Positions 33,362 to 42,744 of a stretch of 46,546 bases of DNA are shown here, piece by piece; within the stretch, counting starts at the first letter, position 1, and the number at the start of each line of letters is the position of its first letter. The notes beneath the pieces are model-generated. The model did not search any database, was not told the origin of the DNA, and saw nothing but the letters and a program-made list of their open reading frames with translations. Both the position numbers and the translations under genes were made by a program. This stretch comes from Algoriphagus aquimarinus (GTDB lineage Bacteria > Bacteroidota > Bacteroidia > Cytophagales > Cyclobacteriaceae): positions 1 to 46,546 of the forward strand of contig NZ_VORW01000027.1 of assembly GCF_007997215.1 (NCBI RefSeq). Reading direction: 5' to 3'.

Positions 33362-33395
33362 CAAATATATAAAAATACTTGAGGACAAGGGGCAA
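33362..33395 (-). promoter_or_regulatory. Probable promoter of the export operon
   Basis: On the - strand TATATTTG (33362-33369) fits TAnnTTTG, with TTG at 33393-33395 as a -33 box 23 bases upstream. It lies 26 bases ahead of the wza2 start codon. Confidence 0.5.
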
Positions 33396-33811
33396 GTTTC
33401 GAATTAGAGAGGCAAAAATAGGTGATAATTATAGCGCTTAGTAAATCTCATGGTTCATTTTTTCAACCCTATCAGTGCCAGTTAGTTTGGTATGTATCTT
33501 CGTCCAAGAGCTCATAAAGCGCATGAGAAGCTTTAACTCAATTATCTACGAGAAAATGACCTAATATGATTATCCGCAATGATGCCAGTCACCAAAATTT
33601 CTTTGCTTACTCGGCAAGAAGACCGATGACAGGTGACCGAAGTGGCCAAAATGCTAGTGTTTACCAAATGCTTTAGTCGCTTTACTGGCAGAAAAGCGGA
33701 TATATATATAACCTAAGCTGGATCTAGCTGGAAAGTATCGTGAACCATAAAGGAACTGGATAATCAAACCAAATCACTCAAATCCAAAATCAAAATTCCT
33801 ATCTTCATCCT
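33396..33811. other. Divergent gap between the export operon and the GNAT gene
   Basis: I see no gene. It holds a short GACCGATGACAGGTGACCGAAG motif (33621-33642), related to the array at 8119-8240, and an AT-rich run of TATATATATA near 33700, ahead of the + strand gene. Confidence 0.5.
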
Positions 33812-34750
33812 ATGCAAATCAGAAAGGCGAATTCAACTGATTCACCTTCAATAATTAACTTATTGAAGGCCTCTTTGGGAGAAAGTATGATCCCGAAATC
33901 TGAGGAACTCTGGAACTGGAAACATGTGGCAAACCCCTTTGGCGCATCTCCTGTGCTGGTCGCAGAAGATGAAGGAGTGATATGCGGTGTGCGCGTATTC
34001 TTAAAGTGGGAATTTCTCCAAGGTGAAAAACTCATAAAAGCTTGTAGAGCAGTGGATACAGCCATCCATCCTGATTATCAAGGAAAAGGACTTTTTAAGA
34101 GCCTTACACTTTCTCTTATCGAAGACCTCAAGGAAGAAGGCATAGACCTGATTTATAATACTCCCAATGCCCAAAGTTCACCAGGCTACTTGAAAATGGG
34201 CTGGGAGAAATGGGGTAAGCTTCCTTTAAAAATGCACTTTAACCTAAGCTTAGGAAAAAGTAAGAATCAGTCTCAATCGAGTGACTGGATTAGTATCTCC
34301 TCTATTATTCAGAAAATAGAACAGTTCAAATTTACATCTGAAAATATCCAGACAAATATCATCCCGGGTTACATTGATTGGAGATACATCTCTTGCCCAC
34401 TTTTCCCCTATGAGTTTATCTCTGATGGTGAAACTTACCTTTTGATTTATAGAATCAAAGAAGGAAAAATAGGCAAAGAGCTTAGAATTGTAGATTTCTT
34501 CCAACTTCCAAGTTTCGGTCAAAATGAGAAGAAGCAACTAAACAGTCGCTTGAAAACTGTACAAAAGAATGAAAGTGTGAGATTTACTTCTTTTTCAGGT
34601 TTACGATTTCAAAATGATTTACCAATTGACATGGGACTGATGCCTGTGATGTCCATCGGACCTGAGGTGACACTACGTCAAGTAACTACTACCGATGATC
34701 TTCTTCAGAAACCTTGGGCTTGGAGCTTGGGAGATTTGGAAGTTTTTTGA
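33812..34750 (+). CDS. GNAT-family acetyltransferase
   Basis: A 312-aa protein with a GNAT fold in the first half: IRKANSTDSPSIINLLKASL, VRVFLKWEFLQGEKL, and VDTAIHPDYQGKGLFKSLTL, which holds the acetyl-CoA motif Q-x-x-G-x-G/A. It then has TPNAQSSPGYLKMGWEKWG. The C-terminal half is less conserved. The type is common near polysaccharide loci of Bacteroidota, where it may acetylate an amino sugar. It diverges from the export operon. The substrate is unknown. Confidence 0.75.
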   Translation: MQIRKANSTDSPSIINLLKASLGESMIPKSEELWNWKHVANPFGASPVLVAEDEGVICGVRVFLKWEFLQGEKLIKACRAVDTAIHPDYQGKGLFKSLTLSLIEDLKEEGIDLIYNTPNAQSSPGYLKMGWEKWGKLPLKMHFNLSLGKSKNQSQSSDWISISSIIQKIEQFKFTSENIQTNIIPGYIDWRYISCPLFPYEFISDGETYLLIYRIKEGKIGKELRIVDFFQLPSFGQNEKKQLNSRLKTVQKNESVRFTSFSGLRFQNDLPIDMGLMPVMSIGPEVTLRQVTTTDDLLQKPWAWSLGDLEVF

Positions 34751-34801
34751 CTTCGAAAAGCCACAAAACTGCGAGGTTTATACCTGTCTCTAATTAACTT
34801 C

Positions 34802-34861
34802 TATATTCATTATTGGAAGTTCTCTATTCGATATATATAGGTTCAATTTCGAATGATGAAT
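34802..34861. repeat. AT-rich inverted repeat
   Basis: ATATTCATTATT (34802-34813) pairs with AATGATGAATAT (34850-34861) with one mismatch. Such TATTCATTATT motifs recur between genes in Bacteroidota. It may lie in the leader of the DUF423 gene. Confidence 0.4.
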
Positions 34862-34919
34862 ATTGAATGAAAAATAATGTAGTTTTCAAATCACTGGAAA
34901 CAATAAGAAATTGAAAAAA

Positions 34920-35297
34920 ATGCAAGGAAAACAAATCATACAAACGGCTGCAATACTAGGAGCATGTGCAGTGGGAATCGGGGCTTTTGGAGCCCATGGA
35001 CTTAAAGAGATTCTCGCCGAAACAGGCAGGTCAGAAACATTTGAAACTGCAGTGAAATACCACTTTTATCATTCCTTAGCCATTTTCTTGATAGGATTAT
35101 TGGCAATTGTAAAACCTGATTGGAAAAAGCTAACTACTGCAGCGATCTTGATGGTGGTTGGGATTTTTATTTTCTCAGGTTCCTTGTATGTGCTTTCGCT
35201 CACAGGAATCACCTGGCTAGGAGCCATTACTCCTTTAGGTGGAGTGGCATTCATAGCTGGCTGGGTTTTAGTGTTCTTTGCTACTTCAAAAAATTAA
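34920..35297 (+). CDS. DUF423 membrane protein
   Basis: A 125-aa protein from the ATG at 34920; a TTG three codons earlier is less likely. It has four predicted membrane helices with the DUF423 pattern: ILGACAVGIGAFGAHGLKEI, then TAVKYHFYHSLAIFLIGLLA, FSGSLYVLSLTGITWLGAIT and PLGGVAFIAGWVLVF. The family is a small conserved inner-membrane protein of unknown role. Its stop is 2 bases before the carboxypeptidase gene, so the two are probably translated together. Confidence 0.88.
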   Translation: MQGKQIIQTAAILGACAVGIGAFGAHGLKEILAETGRSETFETAVKYHFYHSLAIFLIGLLAIVKPDWKKLTTAAILMVVGIFIFSGSLYVLSLTGITWLGAITPLGGVAFIAGWVLVFFATSKN

Positions 35298-35299
35298 GT

Positions 35300-36592
35300 A
35301 TGCGTAAACAGCTCAGTCTCTTATTCTTTATAATATTCTTTAGTACCAGTCTATTTGCCCAACTCAACCGAGATCAATACATCAAACTGGAATCGGCCTT
35401 AGGTGAAGGAAGTTTTTTCAACGGACATCTCACCGGATTCATGCTTTACGATTTGGATTCTCAGCGAGTGCTCTATGAAAAAAACAGCCATCAGCGATTT
35501 ATTCCCGCTTCTACTACCAAGCTTTTTACTCTCTTCTCCTCACTAATTGTTCTGAATGACAGCACGCAAACTTTACGCTATGTCACAGAAGGAAAAACGA
35601 TTAAGATCTGGGGATCTGGCGATCCTAGCTGGAAGTACAAGAAGTTTTTACAACCTAATTTACAAGACTTCCTAGCACCCTATGATCGTGTTGTGTATTC
35701 GGATGCGAATATGATGTCCCCAGCCTTTGGGTATGGCTGGCAATGGGATGATTATTATTACAATTATTCCGCGGAGCGTACTTCCTTACCAATCTATGGC
35801 AATTTGGTGCAGGTGAAAAAGGTGGGTAATGCTCCTACCGTGTTTCCACCTAGTTTTCAGCCAGATGTCTTTCCTACTCAAAGAACCATACGAGAGTTGG
35901 AGCGGGATTTTCACAGCAATAAGTTTTACTACAATCCAAATACCTTCCGAGCTAAGGAGGAATTCATCCCCTTCATCACTTCACCAGAGCTTTTTATCAA
36001 GCTAGCCTCAGAGGCCACAGGTAAAACATGGATTTATCAATCTGATAGTTTACCAAAAATCCATCAGGAATGGCGTGGATCCCCACTATTCCCTATCCTG
36101 AAAGAGATGATGCTGGAAAGTGATAATTTCCTTGCCGAGCAACTGATGCTGATGGTTTCGGATCGGCTTTTTCAGCGACTGGATACCGAGCGAGCGATTG
36201 AACACATACTCAAAACCTATCTCTATGATTTGCCTGACGAGCCCCAATGGGTGGATGGATCAGGTTTGAGCCGTCATGACCTCATTACTCCGCGCACGAT
36301 GGTAGCTCTTTTTGAAAAGATCTATAGGATGATGCCCGATCAGCAGCTTTTTGAACTTTTGCCTGCTGGAGGAAAAGCCGGGACTTTAGAAAACAGCTAT
36401 AAGGCTGAGCAACCTTACATTTTCGCCAAGACTGGTACTATGAGCAATAATCACAGTCTCGTTGGGCTTATAAAAGGCAAAAGTGGTAGGTATTATTGCT
36501 TTGCTTTCATGAATTCCAACTATCCTCACAAAGCCTCCGAGGTGAGGAGAGAAATGGAAAAAGTGATGGTGATGCTGAGAGATATGATTTAG
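35300..36592 (+). CDS. dacB: PBP4-type D-alanyl-D-alanine carboxypeptidase
   Basis: A 430-aa protein from the ATG at 35300. A reading frame open further upstream overlaps DUF423 and is not used. It has a signal peptide (to LFAQ, residue 21). Active-site motifs are in order: S71-T-T-K74 in FIPASTTKLF, SDN in MLESDNFLAEQ, and KTG in FAKTGTMSNNHSLVG. WVDGSGLSRHDLITPRTMV is also typical of class C low-mass penicillin-binding proteins. It acts in the periplasm on peptidoglycan pentapeptides and crosslinks. The DacB name rests on family, not on orthology tests. Confidence 0.88.
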   Translation: MRKQLSLLFFIIFFSTSLFAQLNRDQYIKLESALGEGSFFNGHLTGFMLYDLDSQRVLYEKNSHQRFIPASTTKLFTLFSSLIVLNDSTQTLRYVTEGKTIKIWGSGDPSWKYKKFLQPNLQDFLAPYDRVVYSDANMMSPAFGYGWQWDDYYYNYSAERTSLPIYGNLVQVKKVGNAPTVFPPSFQPDVFPTQRTIRELERDFHSNKFYYNPNTFRAKEEFIPFITSPELFIKLASEATGKTWIYQSDSLPKIHQEWRGSPLFPILKEMMLESDNFLAEQLMLMVSDRLFQRLDTERAIEHILKTYLYDLPDEPQWVDGSGLSRHDLITPRTMVALFEKIYRMMPDQQLFELLPAGGKAGTLENSYKAEQPYIFAKTGTMSNNHSLVGLIKGKSGRYYCFAFMNSNYPHKASEVRREMEKVMVMLRDMI

Positions 36593-36681
36593 AATGTCGG
36601 ACTTCGGATTTTTGATTTCGGATTTACAAGATCAACGCATCGGTGGAAATATTATGCGGGGTTTAGGTATTTTGATCGTTG

Positions 36682-36706
36682 AGGGGACGAAAGATTTTTC
36701 GCCCCT
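36682..36706. repeat. Small hairpin AGGGGACGAA/TTCGCCCCT
   Basis: AGGGG and CGAA pair with TTCG and CCCCT, with one bulged A. It may be a dispersed palindrome rather than a terminator, since no T tract follows. The 285-base gap around it, between the dacB and LD-carboxypeptidase genes, shows nothing else clear. Confidence 0.4.
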
Positions 36707-36877
36707 ATGTTCGTTGTATTAAAAAAAATGGAGGTTCAAAAAAACTAAAATACTAAAGAGAATCCGTTGCGTCGCTGCGCCGTTGCGAGCCATATCCCTT
36801 TATGCCAGTGAAGAGGATCTTACTATTCAAAATAAAAAAGCTCTATTTTCACGTTTAAGTATAAACCTCCTTTTTCC

Positions 36878-37918
36878 ATGCAAAAACGCGCTTTCCTCAA
36901 ATCCCTTGGACTTCTTTCAGCCTCACTCCCACTAGTATCTTGGGATTCAGCTCATTCGGCGTACGACGCAAAAACTCTTTTGCCGAAGGCTCTTAAGAAA
37001 GGAGATACGGTAGGACTGATTTCTCCTTCTGCGGCCACGGCCGATAGAATGCAGTTTACTTTTGCTAAGGAAGCGTTGGAAGCGTTGGGATTCGAAGTAA
37101 AACTCGGTAAAAACCTGATGAATCGCCGAGGACATTTGGCAGGAACGGATGCAGAACGTGCAGGAGATTTGAATGATATGTTTGCAGACAAAGGTGTGAA
37201 AGCTATCGTGAGTATACGTGGCGGTTCGGGAGCTGCCAGGATTTTGCCATTGATCGATTATAAAACCATCTCCAAAAACCCGAAACCACTACTTGGTTAT
37301 TCGGATATCACAGCTTTGCACTGTGCCATTCATGCTCAAACTGGCTTGATTACTTTTCATGGCCCAATGGGCTCGGGTAGTTGGAATAGTTTCAATGTGG
37401 AACAATTTGAGAAAGTATTCTTTCAGCAGGAAATGATTACCTACGAAAATATCCATGACGAAAGTGATGAGCTAGTAGTCAAATCAAACCGCATTCAAAC
37501 AATTAAAGCTGGCAAAGTTGCAGGGAAAATATTGGGGGGAAATCTATCCGTATTGACTGCAATCTCTGGTTCTCCATACTATCCTGATTTCAAAGACGCA
37601 ATTCTTTTCATCGAAGATGTAGGAGAAGATCCATACAAAATGGATCGTATGATGAGCACCCTGAAATTGAACGGCACGCTGGAAAAAATTAAAGGCTTTG
37701 TCTTTGGTCAATGTTCTGATTGCGAGCCTGGTGGCGGATATGGTTCACTCACCCTGGATCAGGTGCTAGATGATTATATACTCCCGCTTAATATTCCTGC
37801 ATACTCTGGCGCGATGATTGGGCATATTTCTAAGCAATTTATCATCCCTGTAGGAGCGAAAGTTGCTATGGACGCAGACAAAGGAACCATTTCACTACTT
37901 GAGTCCGTATTTCAGTAA
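36878..37918 (+). CDS. LD-carboxypeptidase (S66 family)
   Basis: A 346-aa exported protein with a Tat-like or Sec start (KRAFLKSLGLLSASLPLVSW). The S66 motifs are in order: KGDTVGLISPSA, SIRGGSGAARILPLID, GYSDITALHCA with the nucleophile Ser, ILGGNLSVL, FIEDVGEDPYKMDRM with the catalytic Glu, and GHISKQFIIPVGA with the catalytic His. It removes the terminal D-Ala of tetrapeptides during murein recycling. Most family members are cytoplasmic, so the signal sequence points to a periplasmic form. It lies in a row with the dacB and M23 genes. Confidence 0.9.
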   Translation: MQKRAFLKSLGLLSASLPLVSWDSAHSAYDAKTLLPKALKKGDTVGLISPSAATADRMQFTFAKEALEALGFEVKLGKNLMNRRGHLAGTDAERAGDLNDMFADKGVKAIVSIRGGSGAARILPLIDYKTISKNPKPLLGYSDITALHCAIHAQTGLITFHGPMGSGSWNSFNVEQFEKVFFQQEMITYENIHDESDELVVKSNRIQTIKAGKVAGKILGGNLSVLTAISGSPYYPDFKDAILFIEDVGEDPYKMDRMMSTLKLNGTLEKIKGFVFGQCSDCEPGGGYGSLTLDQVLDDYILPLNIPAYSGAMIGHISKQFIIPVGAKVAMDADKGTISLLESVFQ

Positions 37919-38026
37919 GAAATAAGAAAGGGCTTACTATGAAATGCGCAAAGACCCAGATTCTCAAATGTAGAGAATAGGTTTATTGCAAATGCCATGT
38001 GTCCATTGACAATCAATTAATTACAC

Positions 38027-38758
38027 ATGAAATTTGTACTCATCACATTAACTATTCTAGGAATGCTTTCCTGCAACAGTTCCAAGAATATGCTTCCCGA
38101 TAATTCAGATTCACAAATGACTGAAAACCCAACAGATACCCCCAACCAATTCACCTATTTGGCACTAGGAGATAGCTACACTATCGGTGAAGGTGTCAGT
38201 GATGCTGGCCGATATCCCAGCCAATTGATTACTAAATTGAATTCTGAAACCAGCAAAGTTTGGGATGCTCCAAAAGTGATAGCGCGGACAGGTTGGACTG
38301 TAGATGAATTGGAACAAGGAATAAACAGAGACGATATAGAAGGGAATACTTACGATTTGGTAACCCTTTCTATTGGAGTAAATAATCAATACCGTGGACT
38401 TCCTATTTCGAAATTCGAAGAGGAGTTTGAAAAAATGCTTCTACGAGCGATCAGCTTTGCTCGGGTAAATAGTAATCACGTAGTGGTACTATCTATCCCA
38501 GACTGGGGAATTACGCCTTTCGCTACGCAAAGTGGCAGAGATAAAAGTAAGATTGCCGATGAAATCGATGCTTATAATCGATTGAAAGCTAAAATCTGCG
38601 AAAAGCATGATGTCACTTATATTGATATTACCACTCTATACAGAAAAGAAGGAGCTAAGCCAGACATGCTTGCCGCCGATGGATTGCATCCCAGTGCAAA
38701 AATGTATGGACTTTGGACCGACAAGCTTTTTGAGCAAGTTCAATTGAAAAATTACTAA
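38027..38758 (+). CDS. SGNH/GDSL-family hydrolase lipoprotein
   Basis: A 243-aa lipoprotein (signal to GMLSC, residue 16). Block I is ALGDSYTIGEGV with the nucleophile Ser. Block III is SIGVNNQYRG, with the usual N-D replaced by N-N. Block V is AADGLHPSAKMY with the Asp/His pair. SGNH hydrolases cleave esters, often acetyl groups on sugars or acyl groups on lipids. The substrate is not clear. Position between cell-wall enzymes suits a deacetylase, by inference. Confidence 0.85.
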   Translation: MKFVLITLTILGMLSCNSSKNMLPDNSDSQMTENPTDTPNQFTYLALGDSYTIGEGVSDAGRYPSQLITKLNSETSKVWDAPKVIARTGWTVDELEQGINRDDIEGNTYDLVTLSIGVNNQYRGLPISKFEEEFEKMLLRAISFARVNSNHVVVLSIPDWGITPFATQSGRDKSKIADEIDAYNRLKAKICEKHDVTYIDITTLYRKEGAKPDMLAADGLHPSAKMYGLWTDKLFEQVQLKNY

Positions 38759-38809
38759 ATCATGAAACCTTTCTAATTTCGCGAAGCTCTAGATTAATAG
38801 CCTAACACT

Positions 38810-39421
38810 ATGAAAATTATTTGCATTGGCCGAAACTATGCGGCTCATATAGAGGAATTGAAAAATGAAACTCCCGGAAATCCGGTCGTTTTTCTAAAGC
38901 CAGATACTGCGCAATTGAAGGACGGAGCTCCTTTTTTCTACCCTGAATTTTCCAAAAACATCCATCATGAAGCGGAGCTAGTTCTGAAGATTTCCAAACA
39001 AGGAAAATACATTCAGAAGAAATTTGCGCATCGCTATTTTGATGAAATCGGGTTTGGTATTGATTTCACCGCGCGTGACTTACAGGATCAATGCAAAGCA
39101 AAGGGCTTGCCTTGGGAAATAGCCAAAGCATTCAACGGAGCTGCTCCTATTGGAGGCTTCAAATCCGTTGATGAATTTGAAGATCTGAAAAACATAGATT
39201 TTCATTTGACCATCAATGGCGAGACCAGACAAAAAGGTAATACCTCCCTGATGCTTTTTGATTTTGGAACAATCATAGAATATGTATCGCAATTTTTTAT
39301 GCTAAAAAAAGGAGATTTAATCTATACGGGAACACCTGCAGGAGTAGGCCCAGTGCAGATCGGAGACAGATTGGAAGGATTTATAGGAACAGAAAAGTTA
39401 TTGGATTTTGAAGTTAAGTAA
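38810..39421 (+). CDS. Fumarylacetoacetate hydrolase-family protein
   Basis: A 203-aa protein of short FAH type: CIGRNYAAHIEELKNETPGN, PVVFLKPDTAQL, IHHEAELVLKI with the metal-binding glutamates, GFGIDFTARDLQ and YTGTPAGVGPVQIGDRLEG. Members hydrolyse or decarboxylate acylpyruvates or oxaloacetate-like diacids in the cytoplasm. The M23 peptidase gene overlaps its end by 14 bases. Confidence 0.88.
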   Translation: MKIICIGRNYAAHIEELKNETPGNPVVFLKPDTAQLKDGAPFFYPEFSKNIHHEAELVLKISKQGKYIQKKFAHRYFDEIGFGIDFTARDLQDQCKAKGLPWEIAKAFNGAAPIGGFKSVDEFEDLKNIDFHLTINGETRQKGNTSLMLFDFGTIIEYVSQFFMLKKGDLIYTGTPAGVGPVQIGDRLEGFIGTEKLLDFEVK

Positions 39422-41282
39422 GTTGCGCTACGCCCTCCTTTTTCTTGGATTCTTTACCGCGCTTGAGCTGAATGCTCAGGAGGTGGACAAGGGCTATTTC
39501 AAGAATCCAATCAGCCCGGGAACCAGAAATTATTTGGCGGGAAACTTTGCTGAGTTAAGACCAAATCACTTTCATACGGGTTTGGATTTCAAAACTGGTG
39601 GTCAAGAAGGTCTTCCGATCTTGGCTGCAGCCGATGGCTGGGTTTATAGAATTAAGATATCATCCTTTGGTTACGGTAATGTGATTTACCTCAAGCATCC
39701 AAATGGCAAAATCACGCTCTACGGACACCTGCGGAATTTCAACAAGGAGCTAAGCGACTACATGCGTAAGAAAATGTATGAGGCAAAAGCAATAGACCTG
39801 GAAGTATATCCTGAGCCAGGAGAATTGCCGGTAAAGCAGGGACAAAGAATTGCAGATAGCGGTAACACTGGTGGGTCTGGTGGACCACATTTGCATTTTG
39901 AGATTCGTGACAGTTTGGAACGGGCCATGGACCCTCTCCTATTTGGTTTTCCTGAAATCTTAGACAATACAGCTCCTGTACCGCAAAGCATTGCTATTGT
40001 TCCTTTGGATATAGACTCCCGAGTGAATGGGAAATTTGCAAGGCTTGTAGTCACACCAGTAGCCAGCGGCTCTAATTACCGCTTACCGAGTGATATTAAG
40101 ATTACTGGAAAAGTAGGAATTGAAATCCGCAGCTACGATCAACTAGATGGAGCCAGTAATAGAAATGGCTCTCCTATGTTTGAGTTGGTAGATGAAAAAG
40201 GCACTGTTTTCAATTTGACTGTGGACAAGGTTGATTTCAACTACACGAGACAATTCCTGTTGTACACCTATCAAAATAGCTATTCAAAACTATATTCTCA
40301 GAAGAATTTAAAGTTTGAATTTATCAGTCCAAACACCGAAACATCTGGTCATCTTGAACTAGAACCTGGTGTAAAAAAAGACTACAAACTGAAGCTACGC
40401 GATGCTCATGGAAATGAACGGCAGGTTAGTTTCACTTTGCAAGGTCAGGATTTGGAGACAAATATAAATGATGGCACGGCACCTTCTCGGGCGTCGCTTG
40501 ATTACATCAATAATATCCTGAAAATCAAGGCTCCAGTTACTCCAAAAGGTGGCCTGGCCAAATTCTATGTAGGTGCAAATCAATTTGAAATGCTTCCAGC
40601 CTATCAGGATGCAAACAGCCGTACCTACCTCTGGGACATGGAATTTGGCATTCCTGAGGAAATTGATATTTGCTCTGAAGTGGTAATTCCTGGGATCAAT
40701 GCACTAATACCAGCAGGAAAAGAGATCTCCTATTCGGACAAAAACGTGCAACTGAATTTCAAGCACGACACTGTTCTAGACGATTTGTTCTTGAGAATTT
40801 CTCAGTCTGGGTCTACGGCAACACCACGCTTGATAATAAATAGCAACCGGGAATATCTTTGGAATGCAGTGAACATACTTTGGGATGTGCCAGGCTATTC
40901 TGGGAACAAAAATCGATCTCATGCTTACTATACCTCTGGTGGCTCCAAATCCTTTTTGGGAGGCACCTGGAATGGCAACACTTTAAATTTCGGTTCCAGG
41001 TATTTGGGAGAAATATCCATTTTGCAGGACAACACCAAACCAACGATCCAAGTAATCAAAGTCAATTCATCCGATATGCGTTTCGTGATCAAGGATGATT
41101 TATCAGGAATCGACACTTATGAAGCCTATGTAAATGGTAAATGGGTGCTGATGCGATATGAATACAAGCAAGCGGTGATTTGGTCCGAAAAATTAACAAA
41201 TGAACCGTTCAAAGGAGAAGTTTTGCTAAAAGTTACCGATAAAGCTGGCAATACTGCTGAATGGAAAGGAACGATTGGTTAA
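39408..41282 (+). CDS. M23-family (LytM-type) peptidase, exported
   Basis: A 624-aa protein starting with TTG at 39408, inside the end of the FAH gene; no ATG is available before the signal peptide (KLRYALLFLGFFTALELNAQ). The LytM domain (about 45-180) has FHTGLDFKTGG (HxxxD), ITLYGHLRN and GPHLHFEIRDS (HxH), so the zinc site is complete. The long C-terminal part (about 190-624) is beta-rich. It acts as a peptidoglycan endopeptidase or as a cell-wall organiser. The start is the only unusual point: TTG and an overlap, which imply coupled translation. Confidence 0.85.
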   Translation: MKLSKLRYALLFLGFFTALELNAQEVDKGYFKNPISPGTRNYLAGNFAELRPNHFHTGLDFKTGGQEGLPILAAADGWVYRIKISSFGYGNVIYLKHPNGKITLYGHLRNFNKELSDYMRKKMYEAKAIDLEVYPEPGELPVKQGQRIADSGNTGGSGGPHLHFEIRDSLERAMDPLLFGFPEILDNTAPVPQSIAIVPLDIDSRVNGKFARLVVTPVASGSNYRLPSDIKITGKVGIEIRSYDQLDGASNRNGSPMFELVDEKGTVFNLTVDKVDFNYTRQFLLYTYQNSYSKLYSQKNLKFEFISPNTETSGHLELEPGVKKDYKLKLRDAHGNERQVSFTLQGQDLETNINDGTAPSRASLDYINNILKIKAPVTPKGGLAKFYVGANQFEMLPAYQDANSRTYLWDMEFGIPEEIDICSEVVIPGINALIPAGKEISYSDKNVQLNFKHDTVLDDLFLRISQSGSTATPRLIINSNREYLWNAVNILWDVPGYSGNKNRSHAYYTSGGSKSFLGGTWNGNTLNFGSRYLGEISILQDNTKPTIQVIKVNSSDMRFVIKDDLSGIDTYEAYVNGKWVLMRYEYKQAVIWSEKLTNEPFKGEVLLKVTDKAGNTAEWKGTIG

Positions 41283-41310
41283 ATTAGGCGCCTTAAACAA
41301 AAGTACATGA

Positions 41311-41365
41311 AATCGAGCATGTTGTAAGCAGCACACAAAAGGATGATTATTAACCATGCGAGATT
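41311..41365 (+). repeat. Dispersed 55-nt inverted element, copy C
   Basis: AATCGAGCATG (41311-41321) and CATGCGAGATT (41355-41365) form the arms. The middle (CACACAAAAGGATGATTAT) is partly like copies A and B. It lies 29 bases behind the M23 peptidase gene, in the same orientation as the gene. Confidence 0.75.
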
Positions 41366-41392
41366 GCACATTGAAAATCAAAATATTAGCAC

Positions 41393-41842
41393 ATGAAATT
41401 AGAAGAAGGCCAAATGGCCCCAGATTTTGAAGCGAAAATTGAAACAGGAGAAACGATCAAGCTTTCTGACTATCGAGGGAAAAAGGTTGTCCTCTATTTT
41501 TACCCAAAAGACGCTACTCCAGGATGTACTGCCCAGGCATGTAACCTGAGAGATAATTACGACACGTTACAGAAAGCAGGTTATGTAGTCTTTGGGATAA
41601 GTTCAGATGCAGAAAAATCGCATGTGAAATTCAAAGAAAAGCAGTCCTTACCTTTTTCACTTATCGCTGACACTGACCTGAAAGTTCATGAAGCTTTCGG
41701 CACATGGCAGGAAAAGAATACGTTTGGCAAAACCTACATGGGAACTGTCAGAACAACTTTTGTAATCGATGAGGAAGGGAAAATCTCTGAAATCATCGAA
41801 AAAGTAAACACGAAAGAACATACCGCACAAATCCTAAATTAA
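41393..41842 (+). CDS. bcp: Bcp-type thioredoxin-dependent peroxiredoxin
   Basis: A 149-aa protein of standard Bcp length. It has YFYPKDATPGCTAQACNLRD, with the peroxidatic Cys45 and the resolving Cys50 five residues later, as in atypical 2-Cys Bcp/PrxQ. GTVRTTFVIDEEGKISEII closes the fold. It reduces hydroperoxides in the cytoplasm using thioredoxin. It is separated by 13 bases from the transketolase N-terminal subunit. Confidence 0.95.
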   Translation: MKLEEGQMAPDFEAKIETGETIKLSDYRGKKVVLYFYPKDATPGCTAQACNLRDNYDTLQKAGYVVFGISSDAEKSHVKFKEKQSLPFSLIADTDLKVHEAFGTWQEKNTFGKTYMGTVRTTFVIDEEGKISEIIEKVNTKEHTAQILN

Positions 41843-41855
41843 ACCTATATCCGTA

Positions 41856-42707
41856 ATGGAAAAACAAACAATCGAACAACTCGAAAGTACTGCATCTCAA
41901 GTACGTAGAGACTGTCTGCGCATGGTACATGCTGTTCAATCCGGTCACCCTGGAGCATCCTTGGGTTGTACTGAGTTTTTTGTAGCTCTGTATTTCAACC
42001 AGCTTAATCACGACCCTAATTTCAAAATGGAAGGAAAAGGTGAAGACCTATTTTTCCTTTCCAATGGCCATATTTCACCCGTTTGGTACTCTGTACTTTC
42101 CAGATCAGGATATTTCTCTCCTGAGGAAATGGACACATTCAGAAAACTGAATTCAAGACTTCAAGGTCACCCAGCTACTGAAGAAGGACTTCCAGGAATC
42201 AGAATCGCTTCTGGTTCACTCGGTCAAGGCATGTCAGTAGCAATCGGTGCTGCACAAGCTAAGAAAATCGATGGCGACGGAAGTACTGTCTATGTTCTTA
42301 TGGGGGATGGTGAGCAAGAAGAAGGTCAGGTATGGGAGGCTGCCATGTATGCGGCTCACTGGAAAGTGGACAATTTGATCGCTACTATTGACTTAAACAG
42401 ACAGCAGATCGATGGACCTACCGCGGAGATCATGAACTTGATCGATTTGAGAGCAAAATATGAGTCTTTCGGATGGGAAGTCGTAGATACGCTTCTAGGT
42501 AATGACATGAAGTCTGTAGTGGAAGGACTGGAAAAAGCTAAAAACATGACCCGTCAAGGCAAACCGGTATTGAATCTACTTCACACAGAAATGGGCTATG
42601 GTGTAGACTTTATGGTTGGTACGCACAAGTGGCATGGTATTGCTCCAAGTGACGAGCAACTAGCAGACGCTTTGGGTCAATTACCAGAAACCATTGGTGA
42701 TTTTTAA
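41856..42707 (+). CDS. Transketolase, N-terminal subunit
   Basis: A 283-aa protein: SGHPGASLGCTEFFVALYF, GHISPVWYSVL, SGSLGQGMSVAIGAA, the thiamine-diphosphate motif GDGEQEEGQVWEA to DLNRQQIDGPT, and VGTHKWHGIAPSDEQ. It is the thiamine-binding half of a split transketolase. The C-terminal subunit follows after 37 bases. The two halves together move two-carbon units in the pentose phosphate pathway. Split transketolase is common in Bacteroidota and archaea. Confidence 0.93.
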   Translation: MEKQTIEQLESTASQVRRDCLRMVHAVQSGHPGASLGCTEFFVALYFNQLNHDPNFKMEGKGEDLFFLSNGHISPVWYSVLSRSGYFSPEEMDTFRKLNSRLQGHPATEEGLPGIRIASGSLGQGMSVAIGAAQAKKIDGDGSTVYVLMGDGEQEEGQVWEAAMYAAHWKVDNLIATIDLNRQQIDGPTAEIMNLIDLRAKYESFGWEVVDTLLGNDMKSVVEGLEKAKNMTRQGKPVLNLLHTEMGYGVDFMVGTHKWHGIAPSDEQLADALGQLPETIGDF

Positions 42708-42744
42708 TCAAAGCTATTTTTAGACCATTTACTCAAAAGAAAAC

